Assembly: GCA_013420905.1 (NCBI GenBank)
Contig: JAAXNY010000001.1
Span: 2,976,001 to 3,040,000, forward strand
Length of the DNA: 64,000 nucleotides
Direction of reading: 5' to 3'
Origin: Collybia mongolica
Lineage: Eukaryota; Basidiomycota; Agaricomycetes; Agaricales; Clitocybaceae
Each line of letters begins with the position of its first letter. Position 1 is the stretch's first letter. The notes beneath the pieces are model-generated. The model was not told the origin of the DNA. It did not search any database and was given only the letters and a program-made list of their open reading frames with translations. Shown in pieces: positions 23,601 through 37,000 of this stretch. The position numbers and the translations under genes were made by a program.

Positions 23601-23777
23601 GCCGGGATTGCTGCTGTCGGAAGCATAGGTGTCTCGTCGTCCAAAATCAGCGTTGTCGGACTCGTTGTCGTAGTAGCGTCTTCCTTGAGAGTTAAAAGGG
23701 TCGTTGTGAGCGTCGGTTGACGGTGGGGACGACGAATGGTAGCCTTCCTGGCTCGTTGGGCCCGGACGGGCAGGCAT
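17634..23777 (-). CDS. FKS1: 1,3-beta-glucan synthase catalytic subunit (GT48)
   Basis: Twelve exons (23777-23229, 23065-22442, 22392-21373, 21320-21006, 20948-19568, 19516-19337, 19283-18902, 18845-18380, 18320-17990, 17932-17859, 17806-17743, 17689-17634) give 1813 aa, the usual FKS length, with all phases consistent. It uses UDP-glucose to extrude 1,3-beta-glucan across the plasma membrane. In order: a disordered, polar N-terminus (1-140), the [15 protein letters not shown] motif and FKS domain 1, a first membrane cluster (about 430-680), the large cytosolic GT48 domain, and a second membrane cluster to the end. Hot-spot 1 reads Phe-Leu-Thr-Arg-Ser-Phe-Arg-Asn-Pro at 623-631. The start is the first ATG giving a polar N-terminus; a longer in-frame start upstream is possible. 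The last intron was chosen so that the tail reads Ala-Leu-Pro-Val-Ile-Phe. Confidence 0.95.
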
Positions 23778-25066
23778 TAGGTGGTGGTCAGAAGGGAGGA
23801 GTGAAGGAGACGGCCGTGCTGGAATCGAACCAGTGGTGCTCGTGGTTGACCAGAAAACGAACAAACACAGCCACTCGGCTATTCCCGCCATGTTTCTACG
23901 GCTCGGCAACCTGCCGCTGAACACGCTCTACGAACTGGTTCACCATGCGGTTGAGGCGCGTCAACCCCTGACCGGTAACGCATTTGGTCCACATAACACC
24001 ACCCGCTCATCACTCCTTTGAGCTGTAGGCCAGCCTCCGCTGGTCCTCGAGGCACCTCACCCAAGTCTCACCGAACCTGCGTGCAACAAAGACGGATTCT
24101 AGACTGCTGCTCCACAGTAAATTAACTTCTCTGACGTACTCACATCCAAGCACAACCCCTTTTAATTTAATCTTCCTACTCAACCCTTGGCAAGCAACAT
24201 TATCTCACCCCACTGGAGGAGGGAACAGCGCTGGCCCAAACTATTCCTCAAGTACTGCGCCCCCCCTTCACCGTATTCGTGCATGGCAATCCTTGCAACT
24301 TGTTTCATAAGCGCTAGCGTCCTTATCGGTTCCTTACTATTCGGCCATCCTTGGGCCTCAAGATAATCCATGGGTGCTCGGCCCCTCTTCTTGGCCGTGT
24401 GTCTTGACGTACTGATCGGCTGAATGAAGATATATTCCTCAGATCGGCTTGAGTGTTCTCGTCAAACCTGATCATGATCATAGCTGCTAATCCCCCGTAG
24501 CCCTCTAGCCTGTGGAGTCGAAATTGTTAACTCTTATCATTCACATCGCCTGCAAAAATCAGTTTCAAAGTGCGATCCAATCGTCCCTCCTTCTCCTAAC
24601 GGGCAACTGAAACCTACGATGGTTGGGGGTGGGGGCTAGTTAGTTTGCAGAGTGTTGGTGTTCCTTACCTGGTCACTCGTATTAGTATTACTCTACGAAA
24701 GGCGAGGTGTCGAGTTTTGGGGTCAGTCTATATATACCATTCGTGAACTGATATATGTTACAAGTAATCCTTGCGAACATAATCATGGTTTTCATACCAT
24801 TCGGCACGATTCTAGAAACTTCGTCATTCTACTCTTTCTGGACATTCGTCCACGGGCATCTCTCCCCACTCCAAGCAAACCACAAGCAAAGAGCTCACGC
24901 TGGCTCGCATCGAGGGAATTAAGACCGTGCCAAGTCCGTGTAATTGATGGTCAAGGATCTCGTGATGAAGATATTATGTAATAGATGAGTCAGCAATATG
25001 CTTGGTGTTGTTTTCCCCCAAGTGGTCTCAACAAGCCCTTGACACAACCTCGACTTTTGGGCACTC
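23778..25066. other. divergent promoter region between FKS1 and CEF1
   Basis: About 1.3 kb shared upstream DNA of two divergently transcribed genes. A tRNA-like pair of Pol III A and B boxes lies at about 23820-23885 on the minus strand but lacks a pairing acceptor stem (see rejected items). A 63-codon minus-strand frame at 24180-24371 is unsupported. No other feature seen. Confidence 0.4.
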
Positions 25067-27936
<2,870 letters not shown>

Positions 27937-29953
27937 CTCTTGAATATAGTTTACGACCATCTGTATTTTATTTTCTATAATCGGGGTGCAGTCCTCATAC
28001 TGTTGTGACCATCGAAAGCAATTTGGACCAATACTGGCCGAACAGCACCAACAACCGGCAGGTTGTCCTCGATCATCGATCAATCACCGTGCGCTCCGTG
28101 GATTTGTTTCTATGGTTTTTATCACTGATGAGTACATCAAATGCGTATGCACCAGCAATATCAAGAAGTTGGTTGAGTATCATACGTGACTTAAATACTC
28201 ATAAGTAAGGCGCATATTTTTACCAGTGAAGCCCTGTCATATGTCCATCTCCAGGCCAAAAATCCGTGCCACGCAACAGGCGCCATACGATATGTCCAAA
28301 AAAACATCAGAACTGTTCCGGACATCTCGCCAGAACCCGTGAACATTAATAGCCTCCCTCGCCGAATTTATGTAGTCCTTCGGTTTCTGAGGAGAAGGAC
28401 CATTGCCTTCGCTGCCAAAATGACATTCTGCCTCCATTTGAGCCACCCCAGGCTTATTGGCATACGGCCGCCGCATTCCTCCCTCCTTCTCCCGATCACC
28501 CCTTCAGGACAAGCCACTCTACTATGTATACTAGCCTCCTCCCCAATTCCGAAACTCGATCGGCAGGCCTTGGTGTCTAGTTCCCACCCTAGAACGTTCG
28601 GTCATTTGGGCGTGCCCCAGATCCAAAGCCACCTTCAATGAAGCAAAGAACAACTTTGCGTGCCGGCCGTATAGCTATAGATAACACCTGTGACGTGGTA
28701 TAAGGTGCACACCAAAATCCATGATAATCTATCAGAGGTGAGCTCACATCAATAGCCCACTCAGACGAGAAAATACTCCTCCTTGACTCATGTTACCCCG
28801 GCAGTGGAGACAAGGAATGCATGACGTATCTTGTGACTACGCTCACCTCGACATAAATACTTGAGTTCCCATCTAAAAAGTATGTTGGACATGACGTGTA
28901 GGTCGCGCCCAAGCGTTTCCATTCTCAATCGTGCCCCGTATTTTAGGGTTGACTGGATAGGATCAGCCTATCCCACGTACCATCTTCTTATGTGGCAGCT
29001 CCATCTACATCTGAGAGGTTCTGTGCTATCTTGGTCAAAGAACATGACATACAATCCTTGCCTCGTTCACCCTCGCATCTACCTCTGATGCGTAGACTAC
29101 GTCATGGTCACATTGGAATATGATCTACCTTCCGAGTTGCTCAGCCCCTTTTACTTATGAATTGACAGCTTTTCACAAAGGGCCACGCGCCCTTTGGAAG
29201 GTTCGCGAAAAAGATGTCGATGGAACTCTTTTGAGCTCAGTGAGAGGTTTTAATGTGGCCGTTCTTCCGATCCTGCTACCCCGATGTATGATTGTGAAAG
29301 TGTCGAATACGTCACGGACGTTTCATTAACGGTATGTTGGCTCTCTCGTATGTAGTATTTACGAGAAGACTCGGATGTTCCGCTCACCGGACCGCTTGTC
29401 ACCCGAAAGCACCTTCCGAGCTCTTGCTCAATTCTTGCTATCACTTTCAAGCCGATACTCAGTAGGGTTTCGACAGATAAGTGTCATTTCATTTTGAGCT
29501 CTGTCCTTCCCTGGACTCCAACAGTTACTGAATTAGATCATGATCAGGTGTCGACACAGATCCAAGTCTCGTAAGATGATCAATTGCCTCTCGAATCTCT
29601 ACTCAAGCGCCGAGAGCCTGAGAGCCCAATTCAGTCGACTATAGTCAGTTGCAGTCAGTTGCCTGATACAAGCCCGATCAGTCGGTTGTTGCGAATGTGT
29701 TCATAAAAAAAAGATCCGAGTTTCATATGTCGCACATTGCCGGTCATTAATTTTGGAATCTGGCTTGCGTGATATATCGGGACCCGATCTGGACTTTTCA
29801 CAAACAACAATCCGCGCCCTCACCCGGGAACTTAGCTCCACATTCTCTGAACGCGCAAAAATAGTATTTAACGGTGTGGCGCTCGCAGAACTTGTCCCTG
29901 CTTGGGGACAAGCTCTTAACACTTCACCTACCGAACCCTAACGATCTTTGACG
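27937..29953. other. 2-kb intergenic region
   Basis: CEF1 3' flank and velvet-gene upstream region. A 62-codon frame at 29753-29941 ends just before the velvet start; it begins with TTG and could only be an upstream reading frame. A 100-codon frame at 28339-28641 has no recognisable content. I see no RNA gene or repeat. Confidence 0.4.
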
Positions 29954-31239
29954 ATGTTAAGTCATTTTTCCACAGAATACCATCACCTACACGTCGAGCA
30001 ACCTACAGCGTCTCACAGCAGACACCAAACCCGTGGGACAGATCTGATAGGCCGACCCATCTTGTTCGCTACTGGCCAATTTGCTGGTCAAGCCATTCGA
30101 GCTGAACTCCGCGAAATTCAGCAAGCTGACTTAGGAAGGAAGTACGTGATGTCCAATTGGCAGATTTAACCAAGTGACCCCTTATGATGTAAAGATATGC
30201 CAGAGTAGACCGACGACCCCTTGACCCGCCACCTGTGGTCCAACTCCGCCTTTTCAATGTTTTTAATTTAGGTACAGAACAAGAGACTGAAAAGGAGGTG
30301 GAAAATTACAAGTAAGTGACAAATAATTGTTTCTCCTGGATTGTCTAATTTCCTTAGTGATATACAGATGTTAGGACTGTTGTGTACCGTGGATCTGTTC
30401 CCTGTTCCCCCAGCACAAAATGTTCCAAGTCAAAAAGATTCCAGATTTGAAGTTACTCCTCATCAAAGTCCCTTCTCTTCCCCTGGTTCCTCAAGCTTTC
30501 CGGGAGAAGACAAAGAACATGTGTTTACCTTCGTCCCAGCTCACCCGTACCCTCTACCGTCAGGTTCCATATCTTCGACCGCGGTACCTATGTCACCACA
30601 TGATCCAGCCGCGATCCCCAAGATTCTGCCTGATTCACATTCCGCGTCCAATGTTGTTCACTATGTTGGTGGATTCCCGGTCACGGAGACGTCAAAGATG
30701 ACCCAAGCTTTGGTTGGCGCGACCTTCATCCAGCCGTCGATAGTCGAATATCAGGGTAACATGTCCGTCATGTTTGTATTTTCGGCCAGTTCCACACTTC
30801 TTCATAATAGCTTTATCTGACAATTCATCCTTCCCGTAGGATCTTGCCGTAAAAGTGGAAGGAACTTTCATCCTTCGATACCGTTTTTTCGATATCCTTG
30901 CCAAACCATACAATTATTCCCAAGTTGCGGTCCAGGCTGAATGTTACGGGGGATCGTTCCGTGTTTATTCCACCAAGGAATTTCCAGGGTTACAAGCATC
31001 TACTGATTTGACAAAGGTCTGATTTCAACGAAACCCAATCTCGTTTTTGACTCAAGTATTTATTACTAACATAGCAATTGGCACGTTGGGGCGTCCGTCT
31101 TAATACTCGGGAGACAGAACGAAGACGACGGAAGAAAGGCGAAGCAAGAGCCAACAGTCCTCTTTATTCAGTAACCGGGAAAAGAAAGCTCCCGGATCCC
31201 AACGAGCCTGACACCGCTTACGGCAGCGAGAACGATTGA
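29954..31239 (+). CDS. velvet-domain transcriptional regulator
   Basis: Five exons (29954-30141, 30195-30311, 30358-30775, 30840-31016, 31075-31239) give 354 aa. The velvet fold signature is plain: Gly-Gln-Phe-Ala-Gly-Gln-Ala-Ile-Arg-Ala-Glu-Leu, Asp-Leu-Gly-Arg-Lys-Tyr-Ala-Arg-Val-Asp-Arg-Arg-Pro-Leu-Asp-Pro-Pro-Pro-Val-Val, then Leu-Gly-Leu-Leu-Cys-Thr-Val-Asp-Leu-Phe and the Phe-Ile-Leu-Arg-Tyr-Arg-Phe-Phe-Asp-Ile strand. A Pro/Ser-rich insert of about 110 residues splits the domain, as in VosA/VelB-type proteins. The tail has an Arg-Arg-Arg-Arg-Lys-Lys stretch that may be a nuclear signal. Velvet proteins bind DNA and couple development with secondary metabolism, shown mainly in ascomycetes. 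An ATG in good family context was chosen; no upstream exon was needed. Confidence 0.9.
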
Positions 31240-32283
31240 GCATTTTATTTATCTCGATTTCTCTGGCTTCCTCGTGATTGTACCACGTATGGTGGAACAT
31301 CAGGGTCATCTTGGAGGTGCAAGTTTCGCTGGATATGATCTATCATTTACCACGGTGTGCGGATGTGGATTTATCACCCTGTGTCAGGTTGCATTTAGCT
31401 GACCATCGACTCACCATTCTCACGTACTACTCGGGACATTATGGCCCCCAGGACTGTCGTATCATATGTAACAAGCAGCGTCGGGTAGGTCTATATATAG
31501 ACAGATCTTCGGGTATAGAGCACATCTTCGCGGAGCTCGGACTATTGTGTTTAACAGAACCTGGACTTTGGCTCCAGATTCCGAGATGATACTTTGTTTG
31601 GATCATACAAATCAACGGAACCAAGCAATCCCTATGGCACAACGTTAAATAAGAAATGTCGTTGAGGAAAAAACAATTGAGACCGCTCGAGTTGTTTAAG
31701 AATAACTTGATACTAGCAAGTTGAATTGGCAGTGGTTGGTTGACCCTTGAGGTGGGTTGGGGTTCGCAGCAAGTCACATCGACCAGATTTTGAGATCTGG
31801 GTACTTGATTTTCGGAAAGCTGTGGGATTCGTGAATTATTTATGAGTAAGAAGTGTATACTCTACCGTTCTTTACATTGAAGGTGCAGCGGTGCCGTTCG
31901 AAGTCAAAAATTTAGAGATGTACAAATATGAGGTATTTTTTTGTAGGGTTCTCGCCTCGAGTGGAATGAAGGGTAGCTGGAAAGGACACATCTAATAGTT
32001 TCTTCCTCCTTCCTGCCTTCAGGAGCTTACCAAGTCAAGGTATGCAACATATGGGGGAGCGATGTTTCTAGCCTAGACAGTCCCACACAAAACGGGTTAT
32101 ATTAAAGTAGTACATCAGAGGTTTTCTTTCTCTGAAAAGTAAGCACCCCTTGTCGGGCTCGGGATTACCTTTTAGGCTCAGGTATACGCCGAGGCTAGGC
32201 CTAAAAGTATTTCACGCACCAAAAGTTCTTCCAAAGTCTAGGATCACCATGAGAGGACATACGCAACGTGGGTTTGATTATTC
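31240..32283. other. intergenic region, velvet gene to transposon
   Basis: No coding frame that extends or resembles a gene. It contains one inverted repeat at 32167-32208, listed separately, and the left flank of the DNA element. Confidence 0.4.
32167..32208. repeat. short inverted repeat
   Basis: ACCTTTTAGGC at 32167-32177 faces GCCTAAAAGT at 32199-32208, a stem of about ten pairs with a 21-nt loop; the right arm itself contains the palindrome TAGGCCTA. It lies about 930 bp downstream of the velvet gene and 75 bp outside the transposon end, so it is not part of that element's terminal repeat. Confidence 0.35.
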
Positions 32284-32285
32284 TA

Positions 32286-32307
32286 TGGTGCTGTGCGCTT
32301 AGTCACC
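32286..32307 (+). repeat. left terminal inverted repeat of the DNA element
   Basis: 22 bp, exact reverse complement of 32914-32935, directly preceded by TA. Confidence 0.85.
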
Positions 32308-32499
32308 GCTACTTTTGAACAACTAAAACTCCACTTCGGGAAGCAGTCAGATTACTTTTTCCTCTAGCCAAAATGCTTGTTTTGATGAAGGGAACACAAC
32401 CCCAAGACAGTTTTCCAAAATACTCAAAACTGACGAAGATATTATTTTTTTACATTCTCAATTCCGCCGCCATTATGTAAACATGCCTAAAAAGGTAAT

Positions 32500-32808
32500 T
32501 TATGCGTCCAAGGCCGCTGCAACACGCTCGGGAACCCTCCTATGAGACGCATAGCGTCTGGAACTGAACTTCTTGACCTGTATTTGAGCATCTTTTGCAC
32601 CCAGGCCACCCTGGTATGCCTCCATCCATCGCTTCATCCGGTGCTCCCATTTTCGGATGGTTTCAACTGAGACTGATGCAAGTGCTTTCGGCATGTTCTC
32701 TTGCAACGTCGCAAAGCTGTAATCACAATTTTCCTGTCCGAGCTCGAGCTGCCGCTGCCTTTCGTATGTTTCGTGGTCGAGCCATACAGAATGAATAATT
32801 TCTATTTC
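32500..32808 (-). pseudogene. C-terminal remnant of DDE-superfamily transposase
   Basis: The minus frame reads Glu-Asn-Cys-Asp-Tyr-Ser-Phe, then Glu-Asn-Met-Pro-Lys-Ala-Leu, Thr-Ile-Arg-Lys-Trp-Glu-His-Arg, Arg-Trp-Met-Glu-Ala-Tyr, and Tyr-Ala-Ser-His-Arg-Arg-Val-Pro before its stop. This is the pattern I recall at the C-terminus of DDE-superfamily endonucleases in mushroom genomes, after the last catalytic acid. The catalytic core is absent. The remnant lies fully inside the terminal inverted repeats. Confidence 0.6.
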
Positions 32809-32913
32809 AAATGTCGTCTACCATGCTACTCCATCGTGACTATACCGGAAAATATATACTGGCTGATTTTTTTTTTTTTCCGCCTGCCGATTCCGCCGTT
32901 GTCCGGAAGTGGT

Positions 32914-32935
32914 GGTGACTAAGCGCACAGCACCA
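32914..32935 (-). repeat. right terminal inverted repeat of the DNA element
   Basis: 22 bp, exact reverse complement of the left repeat at 32286-32307, directly followed by TA. Confidence 0.85.
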
Positions 32936-33104
32936 TAGTGTTCATAGCCCTCGCATGACATTATGCAAGGAAACTAACACTTACCCTCAAGCCATTGCCC
33001 CTCAGACTTGCGCCACGCCACAGCAACAGGCAGATATAGAGTTAAGTTTGTGGTACGGGATACATACTATGCGGAACATTATAGTCCATGCATTGTAGAC
33101 AGAT

Positions 33105-34149
33105 CTATTTAGCCACTTCGAGAAGTCGTTTTTCGGCTTCTTTGAAGTTGATGACGTTCCAAATAGCGTTGAGATACTATTGCCAAAGTCAATAAATGAG
33201 GCATAATAGGGCCGAAATTTGAGACTTACATCAGGTTTAACATTCTTGTACTACAAAAGGAAAATGAAGTTAGTTCATAGGGGCTCTTGATGGTATTGTG
33301 AATACATGCTTGGAGGTAGAATGCCTGGTTATTGACAACATGAGATTAAGAAAATCATGGATATTGAATTCACGAACGTGTTCCCAAATGTCGACACCAA
33401 TGATAGGTGTGTGCGCTGTTTGAACGGAGTTAAATGACATCATTTAAGTATACTAAGAAATACGACGTACAAATCAATGGATCTTGGTTGGCGGTGGTAA
33501 TAATCTCGAGCTTTTTAGACTCTGCGTTGTATCCCTGGCCGGCCAAGTGTTAGTTGTTTCAAATGTTGCGATAGTAGGAAAGGTGACATACAAGCCAACC
33601 CCACCCACTACCTTGGATAGCAGCCGTTTTCGCGTTGAATGACTTTTTTAAAGCTTCGACAGAGCCAAAATCACGCTCAATGGCAGATTTCAGTGCACCA
33701 CTCTCGAGTTTGCCGCCTTCATCACTTGCTGGAGCAAGGTTTTTCCAGAACAGGGAATGGTTAATATGGCCTTGCGAATAAATGTGAAAATTCTGGCACT
33801 TGACACGGGCCTAAACTGTCTACTCACCTCCTCCATTGAACTTGAGCGCGGCCTGGAGGGCTATTTTCTCCTTGGTAGAATCTGACTTGGCGTAAGTTTC
33901 TTCTGCTGCGTTAAGGCCATTAACGTATGTTTGGTGGTGCTTTTGATGGTGGAGCTTCATGATCTCTTCAGATATATGAGGTTCGAGGGCCTGTAATGAG
34001 GATTAGTGGGCTTTAAGTGAGGCTACGAAGCTAGAACAAACATTATAAGCATATGGAAGTTCTGGGAGTGTATGCAGAGAGGCAGCCGACCTCAGGGCAT
34101 AGGAACGAGCCAGAGCAGGACGGAGAGCAGTACGGGCGATGGACAACAT
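33105..34149 (-). CDS. SOD2: mitochondrial manganese superoxide dismutase
   Basis: Eight exons (34149-34042, 33990-33828, 33770-33592, 33534-33471, 33415-33378, 33324-33310, 33250-33230, 33176-33105) give 219 aa. The enzyme dismutates superoxide in the mitochondrial matrix. Residues 1-25 are Arg/Ala/Ser-rich without acids, a typical matrix-targeting peptide. The mature start is Leu-Pro-Glu-Leu-Pro-Tyr-Ala-Tyr. The metal ligands are present: His in Lys-Leu-His-His-Gln-Lys-His-His, His in Gly-His-Ile-Asn-His-Ser-Leu-Phe-Trp, and Asp plus His in Val-Asp-Ile-Trp-Glu-His-Ala-Phe-Tyr. The tail matches Mn/Fe SOD ([10 protein letters not shown]). Exon 6 is just 15 nt, exon 7 is 21 nt, and the intron between them (33251-33309) must use a GC donor. 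Confidence 0.94.
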
Positions 34150-34963
34150 GGTTTGGGTAAAACAAAATCTCTCGGAAACCCTGCGTCATATCGGAACATT
34201 TATTTAGTGTTATTGTCATCGTATGACGTAATCCATACCCTTGTGAGTCCAGCCTCGGGATCTAGCCTTTTTAACGTTACTAATACTAATAAACAACGCG
34301 GTCATACATACTTACTAGCTTCAAAGGAGTTCTGCATACACCGGCAACCCTGTACATTGAGTAACGTTGCTGCGGCATACAAAATGTCAGGGGGACGTGA
34401 TATAAGGACGACCTGCGAGCGCCAGATCCGCGCCACAAAACTCCACCACTTACACACTGCCCCGAGGTCGTCGTAATTCGGTCGTTCAACGCGGTATCTA
34501 ACATATGTCAATGGGCTGCGCCATTCAGACCTCGCGACCGATGTTTTTATCATTTCCAGAGCATTGTTTGTGAGTTTGCACTTTTGCAACCATGGATCGA
34601 TCCCCTGATCTAACATTTTTGTGCAGATGGGACTATCCGACCATTCCGGAGTCGTCACCAGCACCTTTTAGTGACAGCGAGTGGAATTCATTTGATTGAT
34701 ATGTGTCCGCATGTTTTGCTAAAAGTATATGTGCCACGCCGGCTGAGCTTTCTACGCTGTACCACTATAACCACCTTCATGGCCTTCATACGAGGGGCCT
34801 CCAGTACGTCCAGGGCTCACCGTGCAAAGCCAAGGCATATGAAAACGGGTCCTCCAGAAACACCAAAAGCTCGCCGTCATGGAGCTCCAGCAGGTTAAGT
34901 TTAACGCACATTCTTTTACGGGAAGCTGATGGACGAGAGCACTTTTAAGGTCCATGGCCTTGG
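34150..34963. other. divergent promoter region between SOD2 and the CorA-like gene
   Basis: About 0.8 kb. A 120-codon minus-strand frame (34302-34664) overlaps frames on the other strand and shows no family resemblance; I treat it as chance. Confidence 0.4.
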
Positions 34964-36981
34964 ATGGAATTTGACCACATAAGTCAGGATAGGCCTTCTG
35001 ATAATGCGCCTTCTCATGAAGGCTGGAGGGGTTATCCACAGTCGCTTGTTTGTCCCTAAATGCCGATTATCGTCAACCAACTTTCTCACCTTATATTTAT
35101 AGTTTCCAAATTGGAGCCCTGAACAGGTGAAAGGGAGTGGAATATACGATGCAGTGGAAGACCGTGCAGATAAAACTTGCGTAATACGGGGTGTCGATAT
35201 CAAGGATACATTGCCTTTCGTATCTTGTCCAGAAGACCTCTTCAAAAGCGGTTATGAGGATCGATTTTGGGCCGACATTCAACAGGAGCGTCCAAAAGAT
35301 GTAAGGGCGAGGGCTTTGTTCCTTGACCGCCCTTCAGGCCCCGTACTTCAGATGATCGGAACCAAGTGCGTTACTCTCAAATTAAACCGTATTTCTAATT
35401 TACAATCCGATTATTTAGGTACAACATTGAACCTTTTTTCTTTTCTTCATCTCTGAATCGTATCCCATCACGTTATCAAGAAGAGAACCATGGCAGATCA
35501 GGTGATCGTAAGCACTCCTAGTCTGCTCAAGGACAACCTTAATTGTAAAGATGTCTTGTAGAGATTACAATAACGCTCCCTTTTATACGAATCGCCAAGC
35601 ATCGATCTGATCCACCGATTGCTATCCGAACCTCTGGCCGCTGTCCCGAAGGCGCTCTGCCAATCACACATGGTCAGTAATTTAAAATAGTTCTTTACCA
35701 ATTCTCAATCAACCAAGGTCACCTTGAACACGAACTACTTGCTATTCATATGATTAGGTCTCCCCAGAGCAGCACTATCATCTCTTTTCATCCTAAAGGT
35801 CTACGTTCCTCAGCCGCCGAACACTTACAGACTCGTATCTTGGATGCGGGGTACTCTGTTTACTGGAAGGACATCCTTGAAAACACCAATGACCCAACAT
35901 TTATCCTCTTGGTTTACTTGTGGTATGCTCTATATGCGTGGGATCAAGCGCTCGAAGATTTGTATGCGTATATCAGTGAGCTTGTAAGTGTCGTGTCGTG
36001 TAGCACAATTTTCTGATTAGATCCTGGCTCATTAATGAAAATGCAGGAGACTAAGACAATCAACAACTTTGAGACTGGTTCAGCACAAACGATACATAAT
36101 GTTCACGCGCATCTCCTGAATTATGCACTCTTGCTCCGGGATTTTGAGGAATCCGTCAAATTTGTTTGGAACACGCCAAATCCCACTCTAGATGACGGTT
36201 CGCGCGCTCAGGAACAGGAACGCATGGAAAGGGAATGCAAACATCTACTGTCCGAGATAACAAGGCTGGAAATGGGTAGACAAATTCATGCTGAGCGACT
36301 CAAGAACGCCATGAATCTGGTAAGAACCACTAAATGACAGGATTAACAGAGAGCCTTCTAATGCGTTTCTTGACAGCTGTTTAGTAGCGTAAACATAAAG
36401 GATAGTGAGCAAATGCAACAATTAACCTCAATTGCTGTGCGCGATAGGTGAGTGATTTTCAAATTCTTGCCGCAACCCGCATCATAAAATAAATAAAAAA
36501 CGTCGGTCTTCAGTCGTGCGATGAAGCAAGTTTCCATTTTAACCATGGTATCTTTGCCAGCGTCGTTCGCAGCGGTGAGTCGTTTTCCTCTCTTTGTTTC
36601 GCTAGTTTCCCCCATTCATAGTTCATTCAGAGTATATTCGGTATGAATGTGACCAATTTTGACGGTGATCCTCATATCAAAGGATCTTTGGCTAATTATC
36701 TGGAGACGGCGATTCCTTTGACCGCTGTCACCATATGGATTATCGTTGCTTCACAAACAAACGCCGCGGGAACTGGATGGCATGAACGTGGATGGCAGAA
36801 ATTAACATGGCCCATACATTTCCTGTTTTTTCTTTGGATGGGTTCAAATCAGAGACACAATCCAATAACGCCAGTGAAGTTGACGAAAATTCCACAGAGT
36901 CTAGATTACAAGTATGAAACATTTGGTCATTTTGGTCATAATAGCATTACATACAGTATTCGTACTGATACACGCCTTTGA
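34964..36981 (+). CDS. CorA-like Mg2+ transporter-domain protein
   Basis: Nine exons (34964-35047, 35103-35365, 35419-35507, 35562-35672, 35718-35983, 36047-36319, 36377-36447, 36514-36574, 36631-36981) give 522 aa. The ATG is the first in frame after a stop. The first 250 residues form a soluble domain with no motif I know. Residues 260-400 are helical and acidic, like the CorA stalk. Ala-Val-Arg-Asp-Ser-Arg-Ala-Met-Lys-Gln precedes a hydrophobic helix ending Phe-Gly-Met-Asn at 409-412, the CorA-family GMN signature. A second membrane helix (Ile-Pro-Leu-Thr-Ala-Val-Thr-Ile-Trp-Ile-Ile-Val) follows. Such CorA-like proteins are numerous in mushrooms, and their cargo is often untested. A further intron at 36912-36955 could shorten the tail. 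The 3' end lies 19 bp from the convergent F-box gene. Confidence 0.82.
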
Positions 36982-37000
36982 ATTTTACTCATCTTACATG

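Larger units (their letters stand above)
32286..32935. mobile_element. non-autonomous Tc1/mariner-like DNA transposon, about 650 bp
   Basis: The ends are perfect 22-bp terminal inverted repeats (TGGTGCTGTGCGCTTAGTCACC), and similarity continues imperfectly for about 16 further bases. A TA dinucleotide flanks both sides (32284-32285 and 32936-32937), as expected for the TA target-site duplication of Tc1/mariner elements. Inside is only the C-terminal end of a DDE-type transposase on the minus strand, so the copy cannot move by itself. It sits 170 bp beyond the 3' end of the SOD2 gene. Confidence 0.8.

Noticed and set aside
13480..23777. Idea of a secreted or wall biosynthetic gene cluster
   Set aside because: Only three genes from two common families are adjacent; there is no regulator, transporter or tailoring enzyme of a true cluster. 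Kept only as a neighbourhood note.
23808..23895. tRNA-like Pol III promoter on the minus strand (A box TAGCCGAGTGG, B box GGTTCGATTCC)
   Set aside because: The boxes are perfect, but I could not fold an acceptor stem or anticodon arm: the 3' part would need a CGGCCGT-like 5' strand that is not there. It may be a decayed tRNA or chance; a covariance-model search would decide.
24180..24371. 63-codon minus-strand frame upstream of FKS1
   Set aside because: Reasonable composition, but no splice partner and no family; too little to call a gene.
29753..29941. Possible extra N-terminal exon of the velvet gene
   Set aside because: The frame starts with TTG, ends in a stop just before the velvet ATG, and no donor/acceptor pair joins it to the velvet frame.
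34302..34664. 120-codon minus-strand frame
   Set aside because: No recognisable motif, overlaps frames on the other strand, and sits in the promoter region between SOD2 and the CorA-like gene.
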